Assembly: GCF_000721175.1 (NCBI RefSeq)
Contig: NZ_JOEZ01000003.1
Span: 248,001 to 312,000, forward strand
Source of the DNA: Streptomyces anulatus
GTDB lineage: Bacteria > Actinomycetota > Actinomycetes > Streptomycetales > Streptomycetaceae
Direction: 5' to 3'
Length of the DNA stretch: 64,000 nt
Positions 42,437-50,684 of this stretch are shown in pieces; position 1 is the first letter of the stretch, and each line of letters begins with the position of its first letter. Made by a program: the position numbers and the translations under genes. Below the pieces are notes generated by a model. That model made no database searches and had not been told where the DNA came from. It saw only the letters and a list, made by a program, of their open reading frames with translations.

Positions 42437-43164
42437 CAGACCGCCGTCGCCGTCAGTTCCAGCGCCGCGTGCAGCGAGGTGGCGTCGGCACGGGCTTCCT
42501 CTCCGGTCATGCGCAGCGTCATCCGCCCCGAGGTGAGCACCGTGAGCGCCCGGGCGGACTCGACGGCCTGGGCGGGGCTGGGGGACACCAGCAGTACGGC
42601 GATGCCCTCGGCCGCCAGCGTGGTCACCAGCTCGTTGACCTGCCGTACGAGGACCGGCGCCAGGCCCTCGGTGGGCTCGTCGAGCAGCAGCACCCGCGGC
42701 GAGCCGAGCAGCGCGCGGGCCAGCGCCAGCATCTGCTGTTCGCCGCCGGACAGATCCGTACCCCGGTTGCCCCGGCGCTCGCCCAGCCGGGGCAGCAGTT
42801 CCAGGACGCGCGCGGGGGTCCACACGCTGGGGCGCGTCGTGTCGCCGCGGTGCGGCGGGCGGTAGGACAGTCGCAGGTGCTCGTCGACGGTCAGCCCGGC
42901 GAACACCCGGCGGCCCTGCGGTACGAGCCCGATCCCGGCACGGGCGATCCGGTGCGCGGGCCGGCCCGTCACCTCGTGGCCGTCCAGGGTGACGGTTCCG
43001 GCGCTCGGGCGCATCAGTCCGGCGACGGTGTGGACGAGGGTGGTCTTCCCGGCGCCGTTGTGGCCGACGACGGCGTGGACCGTGCCGGCGGGCACCGACA
43101 GGTCGAGGGAGTGCAGGACGGTGCCGCCGTGGTAGCCCGCGGTCAGGCCGGTGAGTTCGAGCAT
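42436..43164 (-). CDS. livF: Branched-chain-amino-acid-type ABC transporter ATPase (LivF-like)
   Basis: 242 residues from the ATG at 43164, 10 bases past the LivG stop. Walker A is GHNGAGKTTLVHTVAG, the LivF-type loop is GIGLVPQGRRVFAGLTVDEHL, the signature LSGGEQQMLALARALL, and Walker B VLLLDEPTEGLAP. The switch region, usually LLVEQN in LivF, reads LLVSPSPAQ here, so the switch residue is unusual. It is the last gene of the kinase-roadblock-transporter operon. Confidence 0.88.
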   Translation of the reverse strand: MLELTGLTAGYHGGTVLHSLDLSVPAGTVHAVVGHNGAGKTTLVHTVAGLMRPSAGTVTLDGHEVTGRPAHRIARAGIGLVPQGRRVFAGLTVDEHLRLSYRPPHRGDTTRPSVWTPARVLELLPRLGERRGNRGTDLSGGEQQMLALARALLGSPRVLLLDEPTEGLAPVLVRQVNELVTTLAAEGIAVLLVSPSPAQAVESARALTVLTSGRMTLRMTGEEARADATSLHAALELTATAV

Positions 43165-43174
43165 CGGGGGCCGG

Positions 43175-44053
43175 TCAGCCTCTCGCTTCGGTGACGGACG
43201 CCGCTTCGGTGGCGGACGGACGGACGGTGGGGATCCCCGTTCCCCGGGCATGGCCCGGGCCCGCCGTCGAACCGGTGCCGTGGTACGCGTCGCGGACCTC
43301 GGGATGCGCGAGCACCTCCTGGGTCGGGCCGGTGACGAGCACCTTCCCGGCGGCCAACACCGTCACCGAAGAGGCGAGTTGCGCGACCACCTCGACATGG
43401 TGCTCGACCAGGATGACCGCGACGCTCGCCGGCAGACCGCCGAGGATGCCGAGCAGCCGGCCGATGTCACCGTCGGTCAGTCCGGCCGCCGGCTCGTCCA
43501 GGAGCAGCAGCCGGGGGTTGCCCGCCAGCGCGGCGGCGAGGTCGAGCATGCGGCGCTGCCCGTGCGAGAGCGTGGAAGCCGGCCGGTGGGCGAGGTCCGC
43601 GAGGCCGACGGTCTCCAGATGACGGCCCGCGGACTCGGTGTGCAGCCGGTAGCGGGACGGACTGCGCCAGGCCCCGCGCCGCTTCGGGTGGTGCGGCCAG
43701 CCGGCCAGGACGATGTTGTCCAGCACCGACAAGTCGGCTATCACCGAGAGCTGTTGGAAGCTCCGGGCGATACCGAGACGGCTCCGCCTGGCCGTGGGCG
43801 TAACGGTGATGTCGGTGCCGTCCAGGGTGATCGTGCCGTGGTCGGGCCGGTCCGTCCCCGCGATGAGGTTGAGCAGCGTGGTCTTCCCGGCGCCATTGGG
43901 GCCGATGACGGCGTGCCGGGCGCCCGCCGACAGCCGCAGGCCGACGTCGTCGACGGCGGTGAGCGTGCCGTATCTGCGGGTGAGCCGGGTGAGGTCGAGG
44001 ACGGGGGGCGCCGGTTCCGGTGCCGATGCCGCGGGGGTCGGTGCGGGTGTCAT
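43175..44053 (-). CDS. livG: Branched-chain-amino-acid-type ABC transporter ATPase (LivG-like)
   Basis: 292 residues. Walker A GPNGAGKTTLLNLIAG, the LivG-type GIARSFQQLSVIADLSVLDNI, signature LSHGQRRMLDLAAAL, Walker B LLLLDEPAAGL and the switch ILVEHH are all in place. An Ala/Pro-rich N-terminus and a C-terminal Gly/Thr-rich tail extend it beyond typical size. The ATG overlaps the permease stop by four bases. Confidence 0.9.
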   Translation of the reverse strand: MTPAPTPAASAPEPAPPVLDLTRLTRRYGTLTAVDDVGLRLSAGARHAVIGPNGAGKTTLLNLIAGTDRPDHGTITLDGTDITVTPTARRSRLGIARSFQQLSVIADLSVLDNIVLAGWPHHPKRRGAWRSPSRYRLHTESAGRHLETVGLADLAHRPASTLSHGQRRMLDLAAALAGNPRLLLLDEPAAGLTDGDIGRLLGILGGLPASVAVILVEHHVEVVAQLASSVTVLAAGKVLVTGPTQEVLAHPEVRDAYHGTGSTAGPGHARGTGIPTVRPSATEAASVTEARG

Positions 44054-46161
44054 GGGGAGACCTTCCCGGCGGGGGCCGAAAGGGGGGCGGGCGGGGGCTG
44101 ATCCTCGGCCCTGGAAGCGTCGCGGGACGGCCCGCTCCCGCCGCCGGATCCGCCGCTGCGCAGACCCGCCAGCCCGCGCGGCAGCACGTACACGGTGGCG
44201 ACGAAGAGAACGCCGAGCAGCAGGGGACCGTGGCCGGGCCAGGATCCGGCGACCCAGTCCCGGGTGGCGACGATGAGTCCGGCGCCCAGCAGCGCGCCGA
44301 TCACGGACGTCGTACCGCCGATGACCACCGCCAGCAGGGCGAACGCGGCGATCTCGAACCCGACGTCGGCGGGGGAGAGGTACTGCTGGACGGTCACCAT
44401 CAGTGACCCGCCCACGCCGGCCAGGGCGCCCGCGCAGACATGGGCCACCAGCAGGTAGCGCCCCACAGGATGCCCCGAGGCACGCATCCGCGCCTCGGCG
44501 CCCCGGGTGCCGGTCAGCAGCTTCCCCGCCGGGGAGCGCAGGACGAGCAGGGTGACGGCGACGGCGACGACGGCCACGACGAGCGCGTAGTTGTACAGCT
44601 CGCTCTCCTCCAGCATCCCCTCCCCGCCCCACAGCGCCCGGGTGGCCGGGAAGCCGACGAGACCGTCGGCGCCGCCGGTGACGGACTTGAGCTGGTTGAC
44701 GACCGCCCCGGTCAGCTCACCGATGGCGAGCGTGATCATCAGCACGGTGGTGCCGCGGGCCCGGATCACCGCGGGCCCCACCACCGCCGAGAAGACCGCG
44801 GCCGCGAGCGCCGACAGGACGATCTGGACGGGGCCCACGGTCCACCCGGCGTCGGCGAGATTCGCGGTGGCGTACGCGCCCACGGCGAACGGCGCGGTCT
44901 GCCCGAGGGTGGGCAGACCGGCGTAGCCGGTGAGGATGGTGACGCTGACCGCGAGCAGCCCGAGGGCCAGGGCGGAACCGGCCAGCGAGATGCTGTACGC
45001 GTCGAGCAGGGCCGGCAGGGCGATCAGCACCACGAGCAGGACGAGCAGCGGTGCCGCCTGCCGCCACGCGGCCCCGCCCGGCAGCCGTCCGGTCCACGCG
45101 GGCAGGAGGCTCCTGCCCGTGCGGGGCGCGATGACGATCCGGTCCCCCTCCGACGCCTCGCGTGCCTCCACTGCCCCTGGCGCCTCAGCTGCCGCTCCGC
45201 TTCCCGCCGCCCCGCGCGGGCGTCGTCGCAGGCGGGCGGCGAGATGGCTCCGGAGCCGGGCGACCGGATCCGGGGCAGGGCCCTCGGGACCGTGCGCCGT
45301 CGCCGGTTCCGCGAAGCGGGAGCGAAGCACCAGCACCGCCGCCATCGCGGCGAAGAGCAGATACGGCGCCAGGTCGGGCGCCACCGAGACGCCCAGCGTC
45401 TGCACCTCGCCCACGGCGACCGCCGCGAAGAAGGTCGCCCACAGCGAGCGCAGCCCGCCGAGCACGACCACCACGAGCGACAGCATCAGCACGGTCTCGG
45501 ACGTACCGGGCCCGGGGCCGATGATGGGCGCCCCCAGCACGCCCGCCGCCCCGGCCAGCGCACCCGCCGCCGCGAGGACGCCGGTGTGGACCGCCCGGGG
45601 GCTGTGACCGGTGGCCGCGAGCATCTGCGGATCGTCGGCGGCGGCCCGTACCGCCGCGCCCATACGGGTCCGGGTCAGCACCCAGGTCCCGAACGCCGCG
45701 AGCAGCACGGCCATCACGATGAAGCAGAGCCGGTAGGCGGGGTAGCGGTGGCCCAGCAGGGTCACCGAGGAGTCGAGCGCCTCGGGTACGCGCACGGGAA
45801 GTTCGTCCGCCCCGAAGAACTGGATGAGCAGATCGCCGCCGATCAGGGCGAGCCCGAACGTCAGCAGCGCCTGCGCCAGATGCCCACGCCGGGCGAGCGG
45901 AGCCGTCGCGGCGGACAGCCCCGCCCCGGCGACGCACGCCGCCGCGGTACCGGCGGCCAGACCGAGGGCGAGCCCGCCCCAGGTCCCGTCGCTCAGCTCG
46001 GCCCCCGTGTAGGCGCCGATCGCGTAGAGCGTGCCGTGCGACAGATTCAGCACACCCGCCGTGCCGAAGGCGAGACTCAGGCCGGCGGCGACCACGAACA
46101 GCAGCAGCCCGAAGGCCACTCCGTCCACCGCCGGAATGAGGTGGGCATCCAGGAGATCCAT
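44050..46161 (-). CDS. Fused LivH-LivM ABC permease
   Basis: 703 residues from the ATG at 46161, one base after the binding-protein stop. Residues 1-295 are LivH-like (GLSLAFGTAGVLNLSHGTLYAIGAY; GMGAAVRAAADDPQMLAATGHSPRAV; VVVVLGGLRSLWATFFAAVAVG). After a charged linker, residues 370-690 are LivM-like (YAGLPTLGQTAPFAVGAYATANL; VGGSLMVTVQQYLSPADVGFEIAAFALLAVVIGGTTSVIGALLGAGLI). Usually two genes encode these; here a single chain supplies both half-channels of the importer. Confidence 0.9.
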   Translation of the reverse strand: MDLLDAHLIPAVDGVAFGLLLFVVAAGLSLAFGTAGVLNLSHGTLYAIGAYTGAELSDGTWGGLALGLAAGTAAACVAGAGLSAATAPLARRGHLAQALLTFGLALIGGDLLIQFFGADELPVRVPEALDSSVTLLGHRYPAYRLCFIVMAVLLAAFGTWVLTRTRMGAAVRAAADDPQMLAATGHSPRAVHTGVLAAAGALAGAAGVLGAPIIGPGPGTSETVLMLSLVVVVLGGLRSLWATFFAAVAVGEVQTLGVSVAPDLAPYLLFAAMAAVLVLRSRFAEPATAHGPEGPAPDPVARLRSHLAARLRRRPRGAAGSGAAAEAPGAVEAREASEGDRIVIAPRTGRSLLPAWTGRLPGGAAWRQAAPLLVLLVVLIALPALLDAYSISLAGSALALGLLAVSVTILTGYAGLPTLGQTAPFAVGAYATANLADAGWTVGPVQIVLSALAAAVFSAVVGPAVIRARGTTVLMITLAIGELTGAVVNQLKSVTGGADGLVGFPATRALWGGEGMLEESELYNYALVVAVVAVAVTLLVLRSPAGKLLTGTRGAEARMRASGHPVGRYLLVAHVCAGALAGVGGSLMVTVQQYLSPADVGFEIAAFALLAVVIGGTTSVIGALLGAGLIVATRDWVAGSWPGHGPLLLGVLFVATVYVLPRGLAGLRSGGSGGGSGPSRDASRAEDQPPPAPLSAPAGKVSP

Positions 46162-46162
46162 G

Positions 46163-47371
46163 TCAGCTGCCGAGCGTCGCCAGGTCCTGGACCATGACGT
46201 TGGCCAACTGGGCGCCGTCCGGCCGCACCTGGCGCAGGTACCACGTCTGCACCGGCGAGTGGGCCTTGTCGCCGAACTCCCAGGCGCCGCGCGGGCTGTC
46301 GATCTGGCCAAGACCCGCGATGGCCTCGTTGATGGTCTGCGAGGTCACGTCGCCGTCCTTCGCCGCGTCGGCGATCGCCTTGTCCAGCACGGCGGCCGCG
46401 TCGTACGACGCCATGGCGTAGGTGGTGGGCTGGCTGTCGTGCTCCGCCGTCCAGTCGGCGGCGAACGTGCGGTTCGCCTCGTTGTCGAGGTCGGCCGCGT
46501 AGTTCAGGACGGAGTAGATGTCCTTCGCCGCGGCGCCCTGGGCCTGGAGAACGCTGCCCTCGGTGACGAAGGCCGTGTACAGCGGGAGATCGGCGATGTC
46601 CGACTGGGCGTACTGCTTGGCGAAGTCGATCGCGGCCTTGCCGGCGTAGAAGCAGTACACCGCCTTGGCATCGGTCTTGGCGATCTCCGCGAAGTACGGC
46701 ATGAAGTTGGTCGTCTTCGGGAACGGCGTCCAGGTGGTCTCGCCGTCCGGGTTGGCGAGCTCTCCCTTCACGCGCTTGAACTCATCGGTGAATCCTCGTA
46801 GTTCGTCGTGACCCCCCTGGTAGTCGGGGCCGATCGCGTAGACCGGCCCGTCGACCTTCTCCTTGATGTACGGGGCGATGGCCCTGCCCGGTTCGTCGGA
46901 CAGGAAGCTCGTCGTCCACACGTACTCGATGTCCTTGACCGGAGGACGGGCGTTCGACCCCAGGAAGGGGATCTTGGCCTGCTGGACCAACGGCAGCACC
47001 GCGTTGACCGAGCCGCCGCCGACCAGGCCCGTCAGCACGTCGACCTTGTCCTTCTTGACCAGCTTGGTGGCCGCGGGCACGGCGGTCGGCGGACCGTCGC
47101 CCTCGTCCGCCACGATGAGCTCGACCTCGCGGCCGCCCAGCTTGTTGCCGTGGGTGTCCAGATACAGCTTGAAGCCGTCCCGCAGCTCCGTGCCGACCGG
47201 CTCGTAGGTGCCCGACAGGGAGGCCACCAGGCCGATCTTCACGGTGTCGTCGTCGGCGCCGCTGTCGCCGCTGCAACCGGTGACGGCCGCCAGTCCGAGG
47301 GCGAGGGCGGCGGCGCCGACCGGCCGGAATCCACGGCGGCGGCGGGGGCTGGGTTGGGCGAAGAAGAACAT
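46163..47371 (-). CDS. livK: Liv-type ABC transporter substrate-binding lipoprotein
   Basis: 402 residues from the ATG at 47371, which has GAGAG before it; an ATG at 47383 is also in frame. It carries a basic N-terminus, hydrophobic core and lipobox VTGC, then a type I periplasmic-binding fold (KIGLVASLSGTYEPVGTELRDGFKLYLD; GREVELIVADEGDGPPTAVPAATKLV; PFLGSNARP). The ligand could be a branched amino acid, an aromatic acid or an amide. It is 69 bases downstream of the roadblock gene in the same operon. Confidence 0.9.
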   Translation of the reverse strand: MFFFAQPSPRRRRGFRPVGAAALALGLAAVTGCSGDSGADDDTVKIGLVASLSGTYEPVGTELRDGFKLYLDTHGNKLGGREVELIVADEGDGPPTAVPAATKLVKKDKVDVLTGLVGGGSVNAVLPLVQQAKIPFLGSNARPPVKDIEYVWTTSFLSDEPGRAIAPYIKEKVDGPVYAIGPDYQGGHDELRGFTDEFKRVKGELANPDGETTWTPFPKTTNFMPYFAEIAKTDAKAVYCFYAGKAAIDFAKQYAQSDIADLPLYTAFVTEGSVLQAQGAAAKDIYSVLNYAADLDNEANRTFAADWTAEHDSQPTTYAMASYDAAAVLDKAIADAAKDGDVTSQTINEAIAGLGQIDSPRGAWEFGDKAHSPVQTWYLRQVRPDGAQLANVMVQDLATLGS

Positions 47372-47440
47372 GAGGGCTCTCATCAGGGGTGGAGGGGGGG
47401 GGAATGGCGGGAGCGTCGGCTGGTACGGCCGGACCGGCGG

Positions 47441-47845
47441 TCAGCGCGACGGCGGGAAGCTCGGATCGCGTACCTGGGGGGACAGCGAGTCACCGACCTG
47501 GTTGATCAGTTCGGACATCATGTAGCTGACCTCACCGATGTCCGCGTCCCTGGTGGTGGTCACGAGCAGCGAGGCGCCGCTGGAGACGGCCATCGAGAAC
47601 ATGTAGCCGCCCTCCATCGCGGTGAGGCTGTGCTCCACGGGGTCGGTGTTGGTCAACTGGGCTGCCGCGGAGAGCAGGTTGACGACGCCGGACGCGATGG
47701 CGGCCAGCCGTTCGGCGTCGTCGCGTTCCACGCCCGTGTACGCCAGCGCGAGTCCATCCACGGACACGGCTATCGCCTGGGTGACTTCCGGGAGGCGCCC
47801 GGCGAAATCGCTCAGGATCCAGCTCAGGTCGGAGGAGGTGGTCAT
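47441..47845 (-). CDS. Roadblock/LC7 domain protein (conservon CvnB-like)
   Basis: 134 residues. Roadblock fold: LSWILSDFAGRLPEVTQAIAVSVDGLALAYT, ERLAAIASGVVNLLSAAAQL and GYMFSMAVSSGASLLVTTT match conservon B proteins, which pair with a sensor-kinase-like protein and a Ras-like GTPase. The ATG overlaps the kinase stop by four bases. The usual next genes (DUF742 protein and GTPase) are absent; an ABC binding protein follows instead. Confidence 0.9.
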   Translation of the reverse strand: MTTSSDLSWILSDFAGRLPEVTQAIAVSVDGLALAYTGVERDDAERLAAIASGVVNLLSAAAQLTNTDPVEHSLTAMEGGYMFSMAVSSGASLLVTTTRDADIGEVSYMMSELINQVGDSLSPQVRDPSFPPSR

Positions 47846-50235
47846 TTCTCGGTCCGTTCGGTGTTGTCGTCCGGGGCGGAACGCCCCCGGTGGTTCGTGC
47901 TCCGGTTGATCCCCTGGGCGTAGGCCGCCAGTACGTCGGAGACCTGCCGGGAGTCCCGGCGGCGGGGCGACGGCCGTGGAGCACCGGCGCCGGCGCGCTG
48001 TTCGGCGCCGTCCCGTCTGCCCGCGGCGGGCCACTGCTGAGGCGCTCTGCGCTGCCGCACGGGCAGCCCCGATGAACTGACTCCGGCGACACGCGTCGCG
48101 GGCTCGTCGTGCACGGGATGCGGCGCGGGCGTACTGCCGAGCCCCCGCTCATGTGCGGGCGTGGGCGTGGTGTCGTGCCCCCGCTCACGCGTGCCGACAC
48201 CCGCACCGACCGTCGCGCTCCCGCGGGCGGGCCGCGCGTCCGCTCCGGCCGGCTGCCGGCGGCCCCCCGCCCCCGGCGGGGTGATCGGCCGGGGCGTCTC
48301 GTAGCCGGCATCGTCGCCCCGTACGCCCGGCTGCTTCCCCTCCTCCGGCAGGTCCAGCGCCAGCACCTTCGCGGGCAGCGTCACCTCGGCGATGGTGCCG
48401 GGGCCGGAGGAGTCGCGCAGTTCGACAACGATGCCGTGGCGCGCGGCGAGCCGTGCCACCACATGCAGACCCATGGACCGTACGTCGCCGATGCCCGCCT
48501 GCGGTTCGCGCAACGCGGCGTTGTGGACCGCGCGGCGCTCCGCCGTGATGCCCACCCCCTCGTCGACGATCTGCACGACGGCACGGTCCCACAGCCGCCA
48601 GACGGCGACGCCGACCTGCTTGTCCGGGGGTGAGTACCGGGTCGCGTTGTCGAGCAGTTCCGCCAGGATGTGCGCCACGTCGTGCACGGCACGGGCGGTG
48701 ATGCCGATCCCCGACTCGATCGCGCCGAGCGAGACGCGGTCGAACCGCTCGATCTGCTGGGCGGCGGCCACGATGACGGTGGAGCACCCGACATCGGCGG
48801 AGCGCACCCGGGCGTTCCCGTAACCACCCAGCACCAGGAGGTTGTTGGTGTTGCGCTCCATGCGGACGGCGAGGTGGTCGAGAGCGAAGAGGGTCTTCAT
48901 CCGTACGGGATCGGCCTCGTCGCGCTGCACGGTGTCCAGTTCGGACACCATGACGGCGGTCAACCGGGCTCCCCGGCGGGCGACACCTACCAGCGTCTCG
49001 GCCAACTGCTCGTGCGCGTGGGCCTGTTGAGCAGCAAGGCGGACGGCCTCGTGGTGGACGGCGTTGAACGCCTCGCCGACCTCGCCGATCTCGTCCTCAC
49101 CCGTGGTCCTGACCGGGTCACCGGTCCGCCGGGCCACCTCCTCGGGCGTCGCGCCGCGCAGCGCGCCGGGCTGGGACAGTTCGCTCATCACGGCGGGCAG
49201 CCCGGAGTGGGCGACCTCGTGCGCGGCGTTGCGCAGATCGCGCAGCCGCCGGATCATGACGCGCCCCAGGCGGATCGCGACGACGACGACGCCGACCAGG
49301 GTCAGCACCACCAGGGCGACCTCCGCGGCGGCCGTCCATATGAGGGTGGTGCGTACGTCGGAGACCTCGGCGAGGACGGCCGCGTCGACCCGCTTTTCCA
49401 CCGAACGCAGCAGCTCCTGGCGGTCGTTGGCGGCCTTCTGCCATTCCTTCGGCGTGACCGTGATGTCCTTGCCGGCGCCCGTGCGCCCGATCTCGTCCTC
49501 GAGCCGTCGGGCTTCCAGCGCCTTCGCCCCGGAGAGGGTGCGCTCCAGCCAGGTCCGCCATTCGCCCGGCCCGAGGTCGAACATGGCGCCGACCGACTCG
49601 GTGTAGCCCATCCGGCCGGCGTCGAAGGTCCGCTGGGAGGCGGTGGTGAAACCGCCCGCCGCCTGCGCCCTCGCCACGGTGACCTGCTGTTGTGCCGTGT
49701 GTTCGGCGGCCTCCGACAGGGCGGCCGCGGCGCGGATCCGGTCCGCGATGTCGGCGTCGACGCCGTCCGCCTGTGCGATGCCGTCGCGGTAGCTGTTGAG
49801 GTCGGCGATCACGATCCGGTAGCCGAAGGCGAGGGCGGAGACGGTGCTGCTGCCCGAGCGCACCTGGGCGCGCAGCCCGGGTATCTCTTCGATGAAGCGC
49901 TCGATACGGTCCAGAGCGCCCTGCGCGCTGCCGGGTAACGCGGAGAGTTCCTTGGTCCGGTTGCGGAATCCGGCGATGCTCCTGTCGGTCGCGTTCGCAC
50001 GTAACCGGAACGTGTCCGCGTCATCCTGTTCGGAGATCAGGGCGGTGGCCGCCGCCCGCTCACGTTGCAACATATGGGCCAACTCGCTTGCCCCGTCCGC
50101 CGCATGGATCATCGAGGTCAGCCGGTCGGCCTGGAGCGCCTGGTTGGTCGCGGGCGCGAGCGCCAGAACCGAGAAGGCGACGGCCACGGTGAGCGGTGCG
50201 GTGACGAGGAGTACGAGGCGACGATTGATTTTCAC
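47842..50235 (-). CDS. NIT-domain sensor histidine kinase-like protein (conservon CvnA-like)
   Basis: 797 residues from the GTG at 50235 with GGAG eight bases upstream. A signal-anchor helix (8-30), an extracytoplasmic helical NIT-type sensor (about 60-300), a second helix (about 315-340), a HAMP-like region, a DHLAVRMERNTNNLLVLGG helix, and an ATPase domain (HILAELLDNATRYSPP; GLHVVARLAARHGIVVEL) are seen. A long Pro/Arg-rich tail follows. It probably senses an extracellular ligand and signals through the roadblock protein. It heads a six-gene operon that includes a Liv-type importer. Confidence 0.9.
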   Translation of the reverse strand: MKINRRLVLLVTAPLTVAVAFSVLALAPATNQALQADRLTSMIHAADGASELAHMLQRERAAATALISEQDDADTFRLRANATDRSIAGFRNRTKELSALPGSAQGALDRIERFIEEIPGLRAQVRSGSSTVSALAFGYRIVIADLNSYRDGIAQADGVDADIADRIRAAAALSEAAEHTAQQQVTVARAQAAGGFTTASQRTFDAGRMGYTESVGAMFDLGPGEWRTWLERTLSGAKALEARRLEDEIGRTGAGKDITVTPKEWQKAANDRQELLRSVEKRVDAAVLAEVSDVRTTLIWTAAAEVALVVLTLVGVVVVAIRLGRVMIRRLRDLRNAAHEVAHSGLPAVMSELSQPGALRGATPEEVARRTGDPVRTTGEDEIGEVGEAFNAVHHEAVRLAAQQAHAHEQLAETLVGVARRGARLTAVMVSELDTVQRDEADPVRMKTLFALDHLAVRMERNTNNLLVLGGYGNARVRSADVGCSTVIVAAAQQIERFDRVSLGAIESGIGITARAVHDVAHILAELLDNATRYSPPDKQVGVAVWRLWDRAVVQIVDEGVGITAERRAVHNAALREPQAGIGDVRSMGLHVVARLAARHGIVVELRDSSGPGTIAEVTLPAKVLALDLPEEGKQPGVRGDDAGYETPRPITPPGAGGRRQPAGADARPARGSATVGAGVGTRERGHDTTPTPAHERGLGSTPAPHPVHDEPATRVAGVSSSGLPVRQRRAPQQWPAAGRRDGAEQRAGAGAPRPSPRRRDSRQVSDVLAAYAQGINRSTNHRGRSAPDDNTERTEK

Positions 50236-50684
50236 TGCGCGGCTCCGTCGCCGGAACCGGGCTCGAGTATCGGTGACACGCAGATACCTGTTAACGAGTC
50301 GTGGAGGGTGTCGGTGAGTGCGTTTCGGTGAGAGGAAGGGGGCTGGTGGGGCAGAAGAGGCCCCAGAGGCGCGCGGCATGATCCTATGCCGTAGTGCACG
50401 CCTCCGGACGGGTGAATCTCTGAAAAATCTGCGCACCTACCGCACAGGGATGGTCTGTCCTCGATCACAAGTGTGCGGAAAACAACGGTTATTGAGCGCT
50501 CTCCGCCCTGCACGCGCTGCCCGCGCAGTCTCCCGAGCCGACGCCGAGGCCGCCGCTGGCCTCCGCTGACGTGGCCGAGGGTGGTGGCCTTGATCAGCGG
50601 CGCGGGAGGCAGGAGCGCGGTGTCGGCGACTTCGACCATCAGGCAGCTCCCCGGAGACCTCGTCGGCCGACGGGCGGCGCGCCC
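50236..50684 (-). promoter_or_regulatory. Control region of the kinase-roadblock-Liv operon
   Basis: 449 bases with no convincing gene. AT-rich stretches and the 18-base palindrome CGGCAT-N6-ATGCCG at 50374-50391 lie about 140 bases before the kinase start. A TAGGAT -10-like hexamer falls inside the palindrome on the minus strand. No clear -35 is seen. Confidence 0.4.

Noticed and set aside
47441..50235. Complete four-gene conservon
   Set aside because: Only the kinase-like and roadblock genes are present; the DUF742 and GTPase genes are missing and a transporter gene follows directly.
50232..50639. Minus-strand frame of 135 residues between the aminopeptidase and kinase genes
   Set aside because: A GGGGAG precedes the ATG, but the product has no recognisable domain. 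Codon bias is lost over most of its length, and it covers the AT-rich control region and palindrome.
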